Assembly: GCA_963082975.1 (NCBI GenBank)
Contig: OY720345.1
Span: forward strand, 7,094,491-7,158,490
Direction of reading: 5' to 3'
DNA length: 64,000 nucleotides
From: Labia minor
Lineage: Eukaryota > Arthropoda > Insecta > Dermaptera > Spongiphoridae
Shown: piece by piece, positions 27,001 to 41,600 of the stretch
Layout of the letters: the number at the start of each line of letters is the position of its first letter
Position numbering within the stretch: the stretch's first letter is position 1
Notes under the pieces: generated by a model
Database searches by the model: none
What the model saw: only the letters and a program-made list of their open reading frames with translations
Told to the model about the DNA's origin: nothing
Position numbers and translations under genes: made by a program

Positions 27001-30000
27001 ATATATTATATCGAATTTTGTTAGTATAATAAGCTGAGTTAGCTAAATAATCTCTATTTTATAATTATAATAATAAGGTTTTTCTCAACTTCACTTCACG
27101 TCTGTCTGCTCGCTTTTATAACAAATTGAAATCGATTTTTCATCAACTTTAAATTAAGATAGACTTTTGAAAATATTTATAGATATGCGCCCAATGTTTT
27201 TCGTTGTATATGAAGCAATTCATCCATAAACTTTGTCAGGCTTATAGAAAAATTATTTTATTCTTTTTAATCCATTAGAAAAAGATTATTTTATAAAAAG
27301 TTTTTTATATTTATATTACTAATTATTTCTTTGATATAAATTAATTATAACATTTAATAAATTGAGAATGTCATTATCTTATATGTTATTTATTATTTTA
27401 TTCGTTATTGAAATTATTCTCTTTATATTTTTATGAAATTGTGATCAAAATATCCACGGGTTTTTTTTTTAAACGACGAAAATTATCAATGGCAAGAAAT
27501 TAATAAAAACTTGAAAGCTTTTTTGAATTTTATTATAAACAAAAAATAAATCTATATAGAATTTATATAAATCTTTTATTTTTATTTTTTTACTACTATA
27601 ACCTAAAGACTAAGTTTGATTTTATCAATGCATTTTAATTAAATACAACATCCTAGTAATGCTCTTATTTTGATTTTAGTATAAATTTTTTTTTTTATAT
27701 TCCAAGTCACATAAATCTTAGTGTTATATGTATTGTATGTATATTTCATAAAATTTAATTCATTTAAATTTATATTTTAATTAGTTGGCAAAACAATTTG
27801 AATGAAATAAAATCTTGTGATTGTAAGTATGTATTACTTTTGTTGTTAGCCTGTGGCAATTTGAATTCAGGTAAAACTGTTTGAGATTCTGAGCATGCTA
27901 GTAGCTGTTGCTCATGATGAACCAAAGAGGGGCTTGGCCCCGGCGGCTCTTCCTCTTACGTCTTCTTCACCCCTCCTCTTCTCTTAAGTAACAACCACCA
28001 TCATCATCATCATCATCAAAATGTATGTGTGTGTGTGTGTGTGTGTTAGTCAAGGAAGGAGTATCTTTCTCTTTCACTCTTTCACTCTTTCACTTTATTT
28101 GGAAGGTGATGATGATTTTAGAATGTATGTGAAGGAGAATACCCACACTGAGAGATTACAGGGTGTTCAGGCTCCAATAGCTCGAAGGGTCCCCACTACT
28201 CCCATTCAAAAGGGATTTTCTAATGAAGAAAAAAGAAAAGTAAATTTTTCATCCCTTTCGAATCAATTCATCTATTATATATATAATTGATTTGATATTA
28301 TTATAACTTTACTTACACTTATTAATTACTTTACTGAATTAAAATGATTGCTCGCCAAAAAATTTAAATAAAAAGAAAAATGAATTAATAAAACTATATT
28401 TATATTTTTACATCTTCACGTCTATTTAATTTGAATGTTACTCGAACCAATCTATGTTTATCCTTAAAAAAAATATCTAACCTCTATCCAACTTATCTGT
28501 AAAAACAATGATTTTTTTTTTTAAACTTAAAAGCTAAACTTTCTAAAAACATTTTATTATTGGTCAAAAACTAAAATCCAATGAAAAAATTTTGTAGATT
28601 AGAAAAAAATAATAAAACTCTTTGAACATGTATTAAAATAGTTTTATGTTTAGATAAAACAAGAATGGTACTCATAATTTGTTTCTTCTATTCTCTCCCA
28701 ATCAGTTTATATATACATATATAATGTATTATTACTATCAGATTTATCAAGGATATAATCAGGTATTTTTGTGAGATTGTTTGCTCACCCATTTTGCCGC
28801 CATTTTCAAGAGATTATTTAGGTGGGAATATTTTTGGGATTCTGGGCCTTAGTTTGTGTGACCAAGGGTTAATATCAGGATTTTGGGTTGATAGGTTGGG
28901 TGATTTTGTAATCCTGGGCAATCCTGAGACTGGCACACGTCCGCACTGGACAACAGCCCGAGGCTTACTTTTTTTTTCGACGTGTGAGACGGAGCATTAT
29001 CATGAAGAAAAATCAGCTTTTCATGTCTTTGCTGATAATTCGGCCTTTTTTCACGGAAAGCACAGTTCAATTTGATTAATTGTTGATGATAACGCTGAGC
29101 ATCGACAGTTTCAACAGGTTTCAACAGCTTATAGTAGATAATACAACATCGTCTTCCACCCGAAGCGATTTGGTCTAGTGCAAGATTTTGATGGCTGACC
29201 GGGATCAACCCACACTTTTTCTTAGTTTAGGATTTTCAAAATATATCCATTTTTCATCGCTAGTGATAATCCGGTGCAAAAATATTTTTCTTTTGTGTCT
29301 AACAAGCAGTTTTTCGCATGTGTTCTGACGTCGCTCTATTTGCCGGTCGTTCAATTTATGCGGCACCCATTTTCCAATTTTTTGAGCTTTACCCATTGCA
29401 CGTAGACGTAAGGAAATCGTTTGTTGAGAAACACCTAATTGCTCGGCAAGCATTTTTTGCGATTGGGTATCGTCTTCGTCTAAAAGAGCCTCTAGTTCGT
29501 AGTCTTCAATTTTCCTAGGCCGATTTTCATGTTTCTTGTCATTTAAGTCGAAATTGCCATCTTTAAACTTACGAAACCAATCTCGGCTCGTGGTTTCCGA
29601 AAGAGCATTGTCACCGTATGCCTCCACTAGCATCCGATGTGATTTAACAGTTGATTTCTTTAAATTGAAGCAAAAAAGCTGAGTTTCCCGCAAATGCTGT
29701 TTTTTGGCACAAAATTATTCATACTTAGCGAAAAAAAGTAATGTTTCTAACAAAATCAATAGAGATGTTGACTGCTCATTGATGACGGACGTCGTACTCA
29801 TAAGAAAAAAAAATATGGCGGGTCTACATGACCCTCATACACTCAATAACGCCATCTATGAGCGAACAGCGGATTTAAGCTTGTACACCTGGTAGATGAA
29901 AAATTTTAAATCCTATCACAATGATTAAAATATTTATTTAAAAAGAGAGAAATTGTATAATATAATTAATTTTTTTTAAAAAATACCAACCAACTGATTA

Positions 30001-32603
30001 ACTGATTGATCAACAGGTAAATATTTATTTTTTATTTTTATTGTTATTACTCTCTTTTATAGATAATATTTTTCTATAAATACAAATTTATTTAACTTTA
30101 CACGGGAATAAATAATATTACAAATAATTGTAAGTATTATAGTTAGATGGAAATTTACATAAAATGATTTATTTCTTTTGCATATATAGACACAAGAAAA
30201 AAAAACTCATTTAGATTCAATGAATGACTCAGATGACGGAATCTTTTTTTATATCATTTAGACTTCATGAAATTTAAATCTTTATATATATATATATATA
30301 AAATATATGAATTTATAGATGTAAAGATATACTATTTAATTTCTAAAATCGAAACGACATCAAATAGTAAATGACTTATAATTTTTCATTTCTTTTTGTC
30401 TAAGATATTTATTTTTTTTTTGTATTTACAAATTAATAATCTACCTATACTATAGGATAGCCATATGTAAAATTAACTCTCCTATCACTCACTCCATTTC
30501 AAAGGTATTTTAGAAAATAATTGGCTATTAAGTTGTTTTTTTTAAGGAGGTATTTAAAATCTCTTTGGAAACTATCTGAATGCTTTAGGGAAGGAATTTT
30601 CATTTTGGATAATGAACAAACGAATTGAGACAAAACACTCATTTAACTTCATTTATACATTCTTTAAATATTTTTAATACCTATCTATTTCTACCTAGGC
30701 TATTTAGATAAAGTTCTATTCTTAATTAATTAAATGTCATTTTTTCAAATATATATATTAAAAAAAATCTAGAGTGTCTCCACTCGACTATCTCGCAATT
30801 TGAATTGGATTAATTAACATTTATTATATTTAAATTAAATTTAATTAATTATAAATTAAAATTCAATATTAATATCAAAAATATTAATTAAATATAGTAA
30901 TTTTTAGTTTTATTTGACTTACGGTGAGTGTTTTTTTTTTAAATAAAATATTTCCCTCTCTCTCTCTCTCTCCCTGCCTCTTTTTTATTACCGACCGACG
31001 ATAGTAAGGAAGGTATTGTTTTCACACCAAATTTCACATGTGGAGATTTTTACATATCTACACGAATCATGCATTTTTCTTAACAGAAAAATGTATTTTT
31101 AGCATGATGTCTGTCCGTCCGTCCGTATAGATGTGTACAGCCTGAACGGCTCAACGGATTTTGATGAAATTTATATTTACTTAATGCATCAGTGGGATGA
31201 ATTGATCAACTTTTGGTGCAAATCCGGAAACCGGAAGTGTTAGTGTTAGCGATCGACGATAGGAAGGGAAGGGTTATTTTCACACCAAATTTCACATGAG
31301 GAGATTTTTTTACATATCACCACGAATCATTCACTTTGTGGTGGTTTTATTCTCGAGAAAAATCATCTTTATTAGTTTTTTCTTAATTTAAAATTATATG
31401 ACGTCATCCAGCCATTTATGACGTCACAGCCAGTGCCTCCTTATATATTATAAATAAAATAAAATTAAAAATATTTATGTACTATGCCTATCTGTTTTTT
31501 ATTACATTAATAGATATCTTAAAATTATTTGAAATTGTTTCTGTAGCTGGAAATTAATTTATTTCAAACCGTCGGTCGGTTCGGATCTGGCCACAGGTCA
31601 ACTTATTTTAATTAATTTTTAAATACCTCCATCTTTTAATCTATTATAAAAAATTCCTCTTGGATTTTTGAAATTATCCATAAGAATTATTATTATTATT
31701 ATTATTAAACATTATATACATATATATAAACCCCCCCCCCTTTTATATCAAAAACATTTTTTCCACAAAAATTAAATTAATTTTATCAGATATTATTAGT
31801 ATATTTATTTTTCTTCAACACTTTTTTTCACGCCCTCTGTCATGGGAAAATAGTCAATTTAAAAAAAAAATAAAAAACAACAAAACATTCTTCGCTTTTT
31901 TATATTTTTATATCTTTTCTTTAACTCTAATTATCAGGTATCAGGGTATATAAGAATTTTAAAAATAATTAATATTATTTTTTTCCCATGAGAGAGTTAA
32001 AGAATTGGGGGTTGTTTTGTTATTAGAGTTCTATTTATTTATCTATTTATGTTATTTATTTAAAGGAATTGTTTAATTTTTGATAAATAATATTAAATAC
32101 ATATAAGTATATACATTATAATTACTTATCGATCTATTATTATTATAAGTACCTGGTTCACCAAGCCGCGTCTCGGTACTTTAAAAAAATTATTCCTTAT
32201 GAACTATGAATAATTAAGATTAAGATTATTATTTAAAATAAATTAACGACAAAATATATGAAACTATTTCAAATAATTTAAAAGAACATAAGTTAAAAAA
32301 AATATTCATAAAACATACAGCCCTTAAAGGTACGTATTCATGCACCGAAAGATGTTGATATAACATAATTATATATTTCGTAATTTCGTAAATATTATTA
32401 ATATAAATATTTTTAATTTTATTTTATTTATAATATTTTATATTTATTTAACGTTGTCCGGCGCCATTTTTTTTTTTTATTATTAAAATTCCTATTTTAA
32501 ATTAAGAAAAAACTAACCAAGATGATTTTTCCCGAGGCTGAAACAAATATAGTTTGATTTTTCTTTATAAATATTATCTATGTTGTGAATTTCAAAAATA
32601 CAA

Positions 32604-32641
<38 letters not shown>

Positions 32642-35600
32642 CAGTGATTCTCAACCACTGTGCCGCGGCACTTTAGTGTGTCGCGAGATTACGAGGCTCT
32701 TAAACATTTCCGACTTTTTTTCTAAATTTTTTTTAATTTATTTCTAAAAAAAAACATAAGGTAAAATGTTTTTGGGACCACTTTTTTCAATATGGTAAAC
32801 TTTTACACTTATCTTTTTCTTTGTGTGCCGCCAAATTTTTAAACCGTTAAAAGTGTACCGCGGTCAAAAAAAAAAGGTTGAGAATCACTGATATATATAT
32901 ACAATTTTGGCTAGCATAATAAGATAAGATAGATAATAATGATTGTTTGTTATTAAAATGATACTTAAAAAAAAAATAAAGAGAGTGAGATTAAAATATA
33001 ATTTAAAAGAATGATTAGAGTAAATGAGAGAAGGAACATATGAAGAATTACATTTTAGTTATTTACACTTTACATGATAAAATCGAAATATCTCGTTTTA
33101 TTGGGTCCTGTGGTGACTTTTAGGGCCTACCTATACCGCATTACCAGACCTTATGGTATAAATATTTTTAGATATAATTTACTATTATTTTTACCGACCG
33201 ACGATAGTAAGGGAGGTATTGTTTTCACACCAAATTTCACATGTGGAGATTTTTACATATCTCCACGAATCATGCATTTTCTAAACAGAAAAAAGTATTT
33301 TTAGCATGATGTTTGTCCGTCCGTCTGTCCGTCTGTCTGTCCGTCCGTCCGTATAGATGTGTACAGCCCTAACGGCTCAACGGATTTTGATGAAATTTGG
33401 TATATTTACTTAATGCATCAGTATGATGAATTGATCAACTTTTGGTGCAAATCCGGAAACCGGAAGTGGTAGTATTAGCGATCGATGATAAGAAGGGAAG
33501 GGTTATTTTCACACCAAATTTTACATGAGGAGATTTTTTACATATCATCACGAATGATTTGCATTGGTTTTATACTCGAGAAAAATCATCTTTATTAGTT
33601 TTTTCTGAATTAAAATTATATGACGTCATCCAGCCATTCATGACGTCACAGCCTGGTCTTACATATATATATTATAAATAAAATAAAATTTAAAATATTT
33701 ATGTTATATGCCTATCTGTTTTTTATTACATTAATAGATATATTAAAATTATTTGAAATTGTTTCTGTAGCTGGAAATTAATTTATTTCAAACCGTCGGT
33801 CGGTTCGGACCTGGCCACAGGTCAACTTATTTACTATCTCGTCAGAGATAGTATTGCGATCACGAAAATTTTCGATGTCGAGATTTTGATGTTTTATACG
33901 TTTTGAAGGTCCCTGAGTCATTTTCACTCTGGTTGAGAAAAATGTCTCTCTCTGTATATATATATATGTGTGTGAAGGTGTGCGTGTGTGAGTCTATGTA
34001 TGTAAACAAGATTACGCAAAAACGGTTTGAGCTAGAATCATGAAATTTGGTTTTATTCAAAATTCGTAGTTTTCTATCAACTTTTGAGAAATGTAGCTCA
34101 ACCGGAAGAGGGTTATTACCTACCACGTTTTGATTTTTTTTCCTCTAAAATGACCGTAAAAATAAAGATATTTATATGTTTGATAGTTTTTCACATGATT
34201 AAAAATTGTATAGAACTGCTATATATAGAATTTCAGCTTGATTGAATCGTTGAAAGTACTGGAATTAACTTTTTAAATTTTTTAACACGTTGACTGACAA
34301 ACACGCGTCAGCACGTGACGTGGTGCCATCAACAAAGAGCCAAACACGCGCTGATTTACTAAATATTATTTATTCATTTTAATTTATAATTTATATAATT
34401 AATAAAATTTAATTTAAATATAATATATTATGTTATTTAATCCAATTCAAATTTGCGAGATAGTCGAGTGGAGACACTCCAGCTAATTTTTTTTTCATAT
34501 TTAAAAAAAAAATCATTGAATTATTTAAATTCTTTATTAGTGGTGTACATACCAGGTAATTTTAATTAAAAATGTTGTTAAAGGTTTATTTTTTCTAATG
34601 AGAGGATAAGAGGTATGTAGTTAGTTATCACTCTCAATTCTTTTTTTTTTTTTGATGGATGAATGTCGTTGAGGGTCTCTCCGGCCCTTGATCCTATCTT
34701 CCGCCGATGCGATTTCCATTGAGAGAGAAAGAGAGAGAGAGGGAAAGAGGTGTATGTGCATCTCGTCTCGCCTCGCCTCGCCCTTTCATTCATCTCTTCG
34801 GCGCCACAACACACACACACACACACTCACATACACTGAGAGGGAAAGAGAGAGAAAGAGTCCCCACAGGGAAACTCCTCCTCTCTCGGTGTAGCCGGCC
34901 GGCTCGGTCAGTCGCCACCGGCAGGCACCTGTTGATAGACGTTCTACTCTGCGCTCTATGGACCAATCTTATTTATTTTTTTTCTCTTTCTTTTACCGGT
35001 GAACAATTATTAATTATAATATTTTTTGTTCTTTTTATTACGAATAAATAATTAATTAATCCAAGTCACTCCGTTATTTCATTGATTTATTTATTGTTTT
35101 GTTTAAAATTCGTAATTTATTGAAATTTATTACTCCAAATGCAAAATAGAAAGAGTGAAAAAATATAGCAGAGCGTTTCTCATAAATAGTGACTGTCACA
35201 TTTTCCACGGCAGTGTCTCCTTGTCAGATGTCGTTATTGATTTTGTTTTATTCTCAATGTTCACTTTTTATTATGAACGACAACAGCAGAAGCCACTATT
35301 GACAATTGAAGAGTGGAAATCTTAAAACGGACAATTGCGTGGGTGACAGATAAATATCCACGTGTCTTGAGTGTGGTGTGGAGTGTTTGTGTGTATGTGT
35401 ATATTCATTCATAAAGGCAACCATCCTATATTGTAATGGACACGATGATTGTTCGTGGAGGTGATAGGGCACCCTTAAGACCCTGCTTGTGGCAGCCCTG
35501 GCTCAACCCTTCAGGTAAAAAAAAAATCAGTTTCACTTAATTACACAATTTCGTTCCTTATGAAGTATTACTAACTCAACCAAAAAATATATTTCCCCTA

Positions 35601-38600
35601 AAAACCCTTTTAAAATATCAACTCCACTCCCTCTTTTAATAAATACATAAATAAATCAATCAAATAATCATCTACCTATTTTTTTTATCATTTTCTACAT
35701 CTTTTGATTTCAATTATATTCAATGGAGCTGTTGAGAATTAGGATAATAAAGATTCTTGTCTTTTTATTAATTAACAGCTGATTCTATATATTTATATAA
35801 AATACCACCAACATATCTAATCCTCAAATATAAATAATATAAATATAAATAAATTTTATAAAATAACGTTTTCCCAATGGACTAAAAAGAATAAAATAAT
35901 TTTTCTATAAGCCTGACAAAGTTTATGGACATGCTATTTATGCTTCATATTCAACGAAAAACGTTGGACGCATTTAGTTTAATTTATTTATATGAACAAT
36001 CAAGTCAAATTTTTGTAATAATAAAAATTTTATTAAACATTGTAAAAATACCTATCATATATGACAATAGATAATAAACAAACTTTATTTTTAGTTAAAT
36101 ACTTTAACTAACCTGCAGTAGAAGATGTATAGACTAACTAGTGAAAGTATTCATAAATTTATTTGTGTATACTTTCTCTAATCTTTCAGTCAAAGTATTT
36201 TAGCTAGAGGGTGTATTTACTCACTTTAAATTATACTTTAAATGTAACTTATATTATATTTATAATTATTTATAAAAATTTTTTTTTTTTAAGAAGTTAT
36301 ATTAAAATTGTAATATTTATATGAAATCTTAAGGCTTAAAGGTGAGAATAATAAATGTAGGATAACTGAAATGTTTATAAAGATAAACACACAAGTAGAA
36401 GTAGAGTATGCAGTATAAAGAGGGCTATATTTGTTCACCTCGTTCATTCAGAGATGTTTACCATTTTTCATTTGGTTGGTAAAAAGCTATCGAGCAAATG
36501 TTAATATTTTTTTAATATATACATATATAAGTATATTAACAACTTCTGATTTTTGTACATCCTTTGAAAGAACAGCGCATATCAACTCGGCTGTTTCCTA
36601 AGCTGTGTAGTGGTGTTATATGATCCTGACTAAAAACCTGAACATACATGTTATTTCTAATTTAGAATTATTTACATGTTAATATTATGAGTAGGAAATT
36701 TGGACATGGAGTGATTCTTTTTAAGAATAAAAACTTTTTATAAAAAGAGTAGATAGGGCGGGAAAAAGAATAGAATTTTATTTTATTTTATTTATAAAAA
36801 GTATAGTTTTATATTGGTTGTAAAAAAATAAATTATACTGAAATGATGATTTTTGTAGAAATGGGCAATTAATATTAATGATAATAATTATATAAGGCGC
36901 CATTGGGTGTGTGGGTAGCGAACCTGCCTCACATTCACAAGGTCCGGGTTCAAGTCCCGGGCCTGGCAAGGGAATTTCCCTAGCAGGGATCTATGGGACG
37001 GAGTCAACCCAGCCTCCGGGAACAACATTGGGGTAAAGCTACTTGATAGCGCCTCCGACCAAAAAAATCAAGGTAAAGGTTGAGAGGACCCGTTCTACTG
37101 ATCATAGGACACCTCATTGATATAACAAAGTCAGAGTTTTTTTTTAATAATAATTATATTTAACGAGATAGAATTAAAAAAAAATTGGAATTGATAATCT
37201 TTTCTTATAATATAACAATGATTATAATAAGCAATAAAAATAATTTTAAGTCTTAAAATATTTTTTTACTATTTAAATTATAATAATTGAAGTAATTTTT
37301 ACTAGCCAATTAATTTTTAAATTTATATTCAATATATACGAGTAGGTAATCTTACAGTTCAACTTTTTAATTAAAATATAAAACTGGAAATACCGTTAAG
37401 ATATCTTTTAGTGATTTTCTAAAAATTGGTTTTAACCAATTTGATTAAATTTTTTTTTTTTGAAAATCTTTTTGATACATCTATAATTTATGTAAAAATT
37501 GAATCAGTTTAAGGGATTGTTAGTAGTGATTTTTTAAAAAAATAATCATATACTTATATTTTAAATGTATTTTTATATAGTATTTATTATTATTATTATC
37601 AGATTATAAGCCATTAAAATAATAATTAAAGTTATAATAATATTATAAGCAATAATTTTACATATAATAAGTATAATTTTGAAAGTATAGCATTTAATTT
37701 TATTGAAACTTTGATTAAACTAGGAAAATAAGAACAAATTATCTTCTCATAAATAATATTACAGAGATAGTGATTTGTATTTTTTTTTTAATTTAAAACA
37801 TTAATACTTTGAGAATTGATCAATATCTATGACGCAACTGAACTCGAAATTTCTGTCCTTTCCTCATTCTAAAATATCTAACTTTAAATTGTCTCCGAAT
37901 TGGTTTCCTCCTTATACAAACACATTAGTCTTTCTTCTCCAATTCGATCTACGGTAAACCATCTTCAATTTTATGTCTATAAACTTGGAGATATAATTCC
38001 TCATTATACAATTTTTATTCATCATTTCTCCAATAAATATTAAGACATATTTTTTTGAGAATTCACAAATAAACTAAAAAAATATATATATATTGATGAA
38101 GAAGTATCAAAAAGGTTAGTCAATTTTACTATTAAGTTTAGTCAAAAGTAATTTCGTATTTCGCGAGTAAAGTTTTGTGTGTCAGTAACAATAAAATAGT
38201 TCTTAAAAATTTTAATTACGTTCTTTGGAGAGTTTATGTATCTCTGTATTATGTTAAACTTTGTTTGATTATTTACAATAGTAATTATTTTGGAGGCTTG
38301 TTAATAGTGATGGTCAACTCGATTTACTAATTCGAGTTAACTCGAGTTGGCTCGAGTTGAATTCTCTGTGACTCGAATTTGGTTTGGCTCGGTAAATGAA
38401 AAAGAGTGGCGAATTATAAGTAAATGACTAGTCTTTTAACTTGTTGAATACATATATAAATTCTAATTTAAGTACAAAATAAGTTACTACCAAAATAATC
38501 TTTGTGATATAATAGCTTTTTAATAATATTATTTTGTGAGGACTGCTATGGTTTATTTATATACATTTGACATTTAATAAAAATTCTTTGTGTATTTATA

Positions 38601-41600
38601 TGTGTTTATCCTATTTGTTTTGTTATTAATAAATATACATACATTATGTTATGAAGATTTAAATAAAAAAAAACATAAATAAATATTATGATTCATGAAA
38701 TATTTTTTTATTTAAGTTGACCTGTGGCCAGGCACAGAACCTACCGACGGTTTGAAATAAATTAATTTCCAGCTACAGAAACAATTTCAAATAATTTAAA
38801 TGTATCTATTAATGCAATAAAAACAGATATGGATATAACATTAAATATTTTTAATATTATTTTATTTATAATATATATGCAAGACCAGACTATGACGTCT
38901 TGAAGGGCTGAGTGACATCATATAATTTTAAATTAAGAAAAAACTAATAAAGATGATTTTTCCCGAGGATAAAACCAATACAAAGTGCATATGTGCATGG
39001 AGATATGTAAAAAAGCTCCTCATATGAAATTTGGTGCGAAAATAACCCTACCCTTCCTATCGTTGATGGGTAATACTACCACTTTCGGTTTCCGAATATA
39101 CACCAAAAGTTGATCAATTCATCATACTTATGCATTATTTAAATACACCAAATTTAATCAAAATCCGTTGAGCCGTTCAAGCTGTACACATTTATACGGA
39201 CGGACGGAGAGACATCATGCTAAAAATACTTTTTTCTGTTAACAAAATGCATCATGATTCATGGAGATATGTAAAAATCTCCACATGTGAAATTTGATGT
39301 GAAAACAATACCTCCCTTACTATCGTAAAAATTTCATTTATATGTATAAATATTTAAAATTATATTCGATTGAAATGAATTACTAGAAACCTTTTCATAT
39401 ATTAATTGTAAATTTTAATTAATTTAGGTGGTTGTATTATTATACCTATATTTTTATATTCTCCATATTTACTTTTAAAAAATACTAGAAGAGAAGGGGG
39501 CAAAAATAATTTTAATTTTATGATCCGCTATTTAAGGAATTTGTACTCATGCAATTATTAATGAATTGAAAAAGATACAAAGTTGTTTTTTAAGTATGTT
39601 TTATGAGAGAGGAAAATCAGCATAAAGGTTGATAATTGGTAAAAATCCGGTTTATAAAATCAGATTCTCACAGTTGAAAAGATGGCATGGGGTGAGATAA
39701 GAATAAGATTCAATTATCTAAGTACCTAATGAGTAGAACAATATTATTTTATTTGGAGCAATAACACCGAGGCATAGAAAGGGGGCGGATGTTGATTGGA
39801 TAGCCAGGGAGTAGGCACAGGGTGTTTGCCTGCGTGTCTTTATGAATGCTAGGCACGCGTGCCCGCCGGCCTTGGCATTGGAGTCTCCCCAATCGTCTCC
39901 TCTGTTCGTCGGCCATTGAGATAAACAAACGCTTTTACCGCCCGTCCGCTCTCTCATTGATCAATCCACTCACTCACTCATTCACTCATTCAATGGGACT
40001 CTTTACAATCTCACCCTGAGGAAGGAAGAAGAAAACAGAATGGAAACTAAAAAAAAAATTAATAAATTATGCATTTCATGATGAATTAAATAAACGTTGA
40101 TGATCCTTTACAAAAAATTAAATAAAAAATATTTTTCCCCTTAACCTTTAATCTTTTGACTAATTTAAAAAAAAATATATATATTTAAGATAAATTTGAT
40201 TTCAATATATGATTAAATTAATTAAAATGAGAATTTTTAGAATAAAATATTGAATTAAAATTATATTAAAATTTAATTAAAAATTCAAATACATATTATA
40301 ATCATTCTTTGTTAGAATTATTAATTTTATATTCATTGATTCATTGAAATGAATTGATTTCTTCACTGACATGAGCCAATAAGAGGCTCTGAATGGACAA
40401 TATGGAGTATTCAGTATATAAATTTTAAAAAATTAATTTCTCCGGTTATTGATTAGATATTAATATTTATAATATATAGCATATGATCAAATAGAGGTAA
40501 TTAAGAATATTGTGATTTAATTTTATAGTAATCGGTTCAGTCAATTTTGAGTCTATAACGTAACAATTTTCCGGATTAAATAAACAGGAAAACATGAACA
40601 ATTCTAAAGTCACTTTTGGATTCTGGAGGTCATGAAACTTAAACATATAACTACCAAAAATTTAAATTCTCAGTAATGTACAGACAAAAACCTTTATATA
40701 TATATATATGGATTTAATTTTTTAAAATTATTTTTAATACTATAATGAATTTAGGGTTTTAATTTACACTATCTTATAGATTCTCAAGTTTTTTTTTTTC
40801 TTTCATAACGATATTTTAATATTTTCAAAAATTTTATTATACCATACACTTAAATATTATAACAATTTTTTTGAAATTAAAAAGTAATATCTCCCATATT
40901 CATAACCTCTTTGTTTTGTTTTTTTGTTTAAATATAATACTTTAATGATTAGTTATATAACAAAGTAAAACCTGTTAATTATTTAATTTTACAAATATAC
41001 ATGTTAATTTTATTTATAGTACTTAATGAAAAATAAAACAAAACAAAATAAGCATTAAAAATGTTAGACCAGCCATTAACACTCAAAATTCTATCATAAA
41101 TACATTCATATTTAATAATATACTAGCTGCTCAGAGCTCCTTCGTCGCTCTTCACATCTAGACGGGGGCTCCGCCCCCTGTACCCCCGAGTGGTACATAG
41201 TATTTGGTTGAAAGTAGTAAAAGGTTTTCATCCATTTTGTTTCAAACAATGTATAACATAAAACATTCATTTCTTATTGTGTGATTATTTAAAATATATT
41301 TTAATTTATTTAGTAAATTAATTATATATATTATTATTGAATATGTTATATCTATCTACTCGAAAGTTCTTGGCAGCTACAACCACATTTCTCCAAGTGT
41401 CCCCGGTGACCTCATCTTTCTTTGGCCAATAAATGCTGGAAAGAATAATCTGAATCTACTCTCATCTCCCAGGTTCATAGACCATGCGTGGCTCAACGGT
41501 ACTCGAAAGTTCTTGGCAGCTACAACCACATTTCTCCAAGTGTCCTTATCCTGAGCCTCTGTTCCATCTCTCGTACGTCATTCCCTGATGTACTCATCTT

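Noticed and set aside
28021-28290. 89-codon ORF starting MYVCVCVCVS
   Set aside because: The start is a (TG)n microsatellite and the rest has no recognisable domain.
34578-35051. Overlapping ORFs of 68-114 codons upstream of exon 1B
   Set aside because: They translate (GA)n and (CA)n tracts into Arg/Glu and His/Thr runs; no protein-like content.
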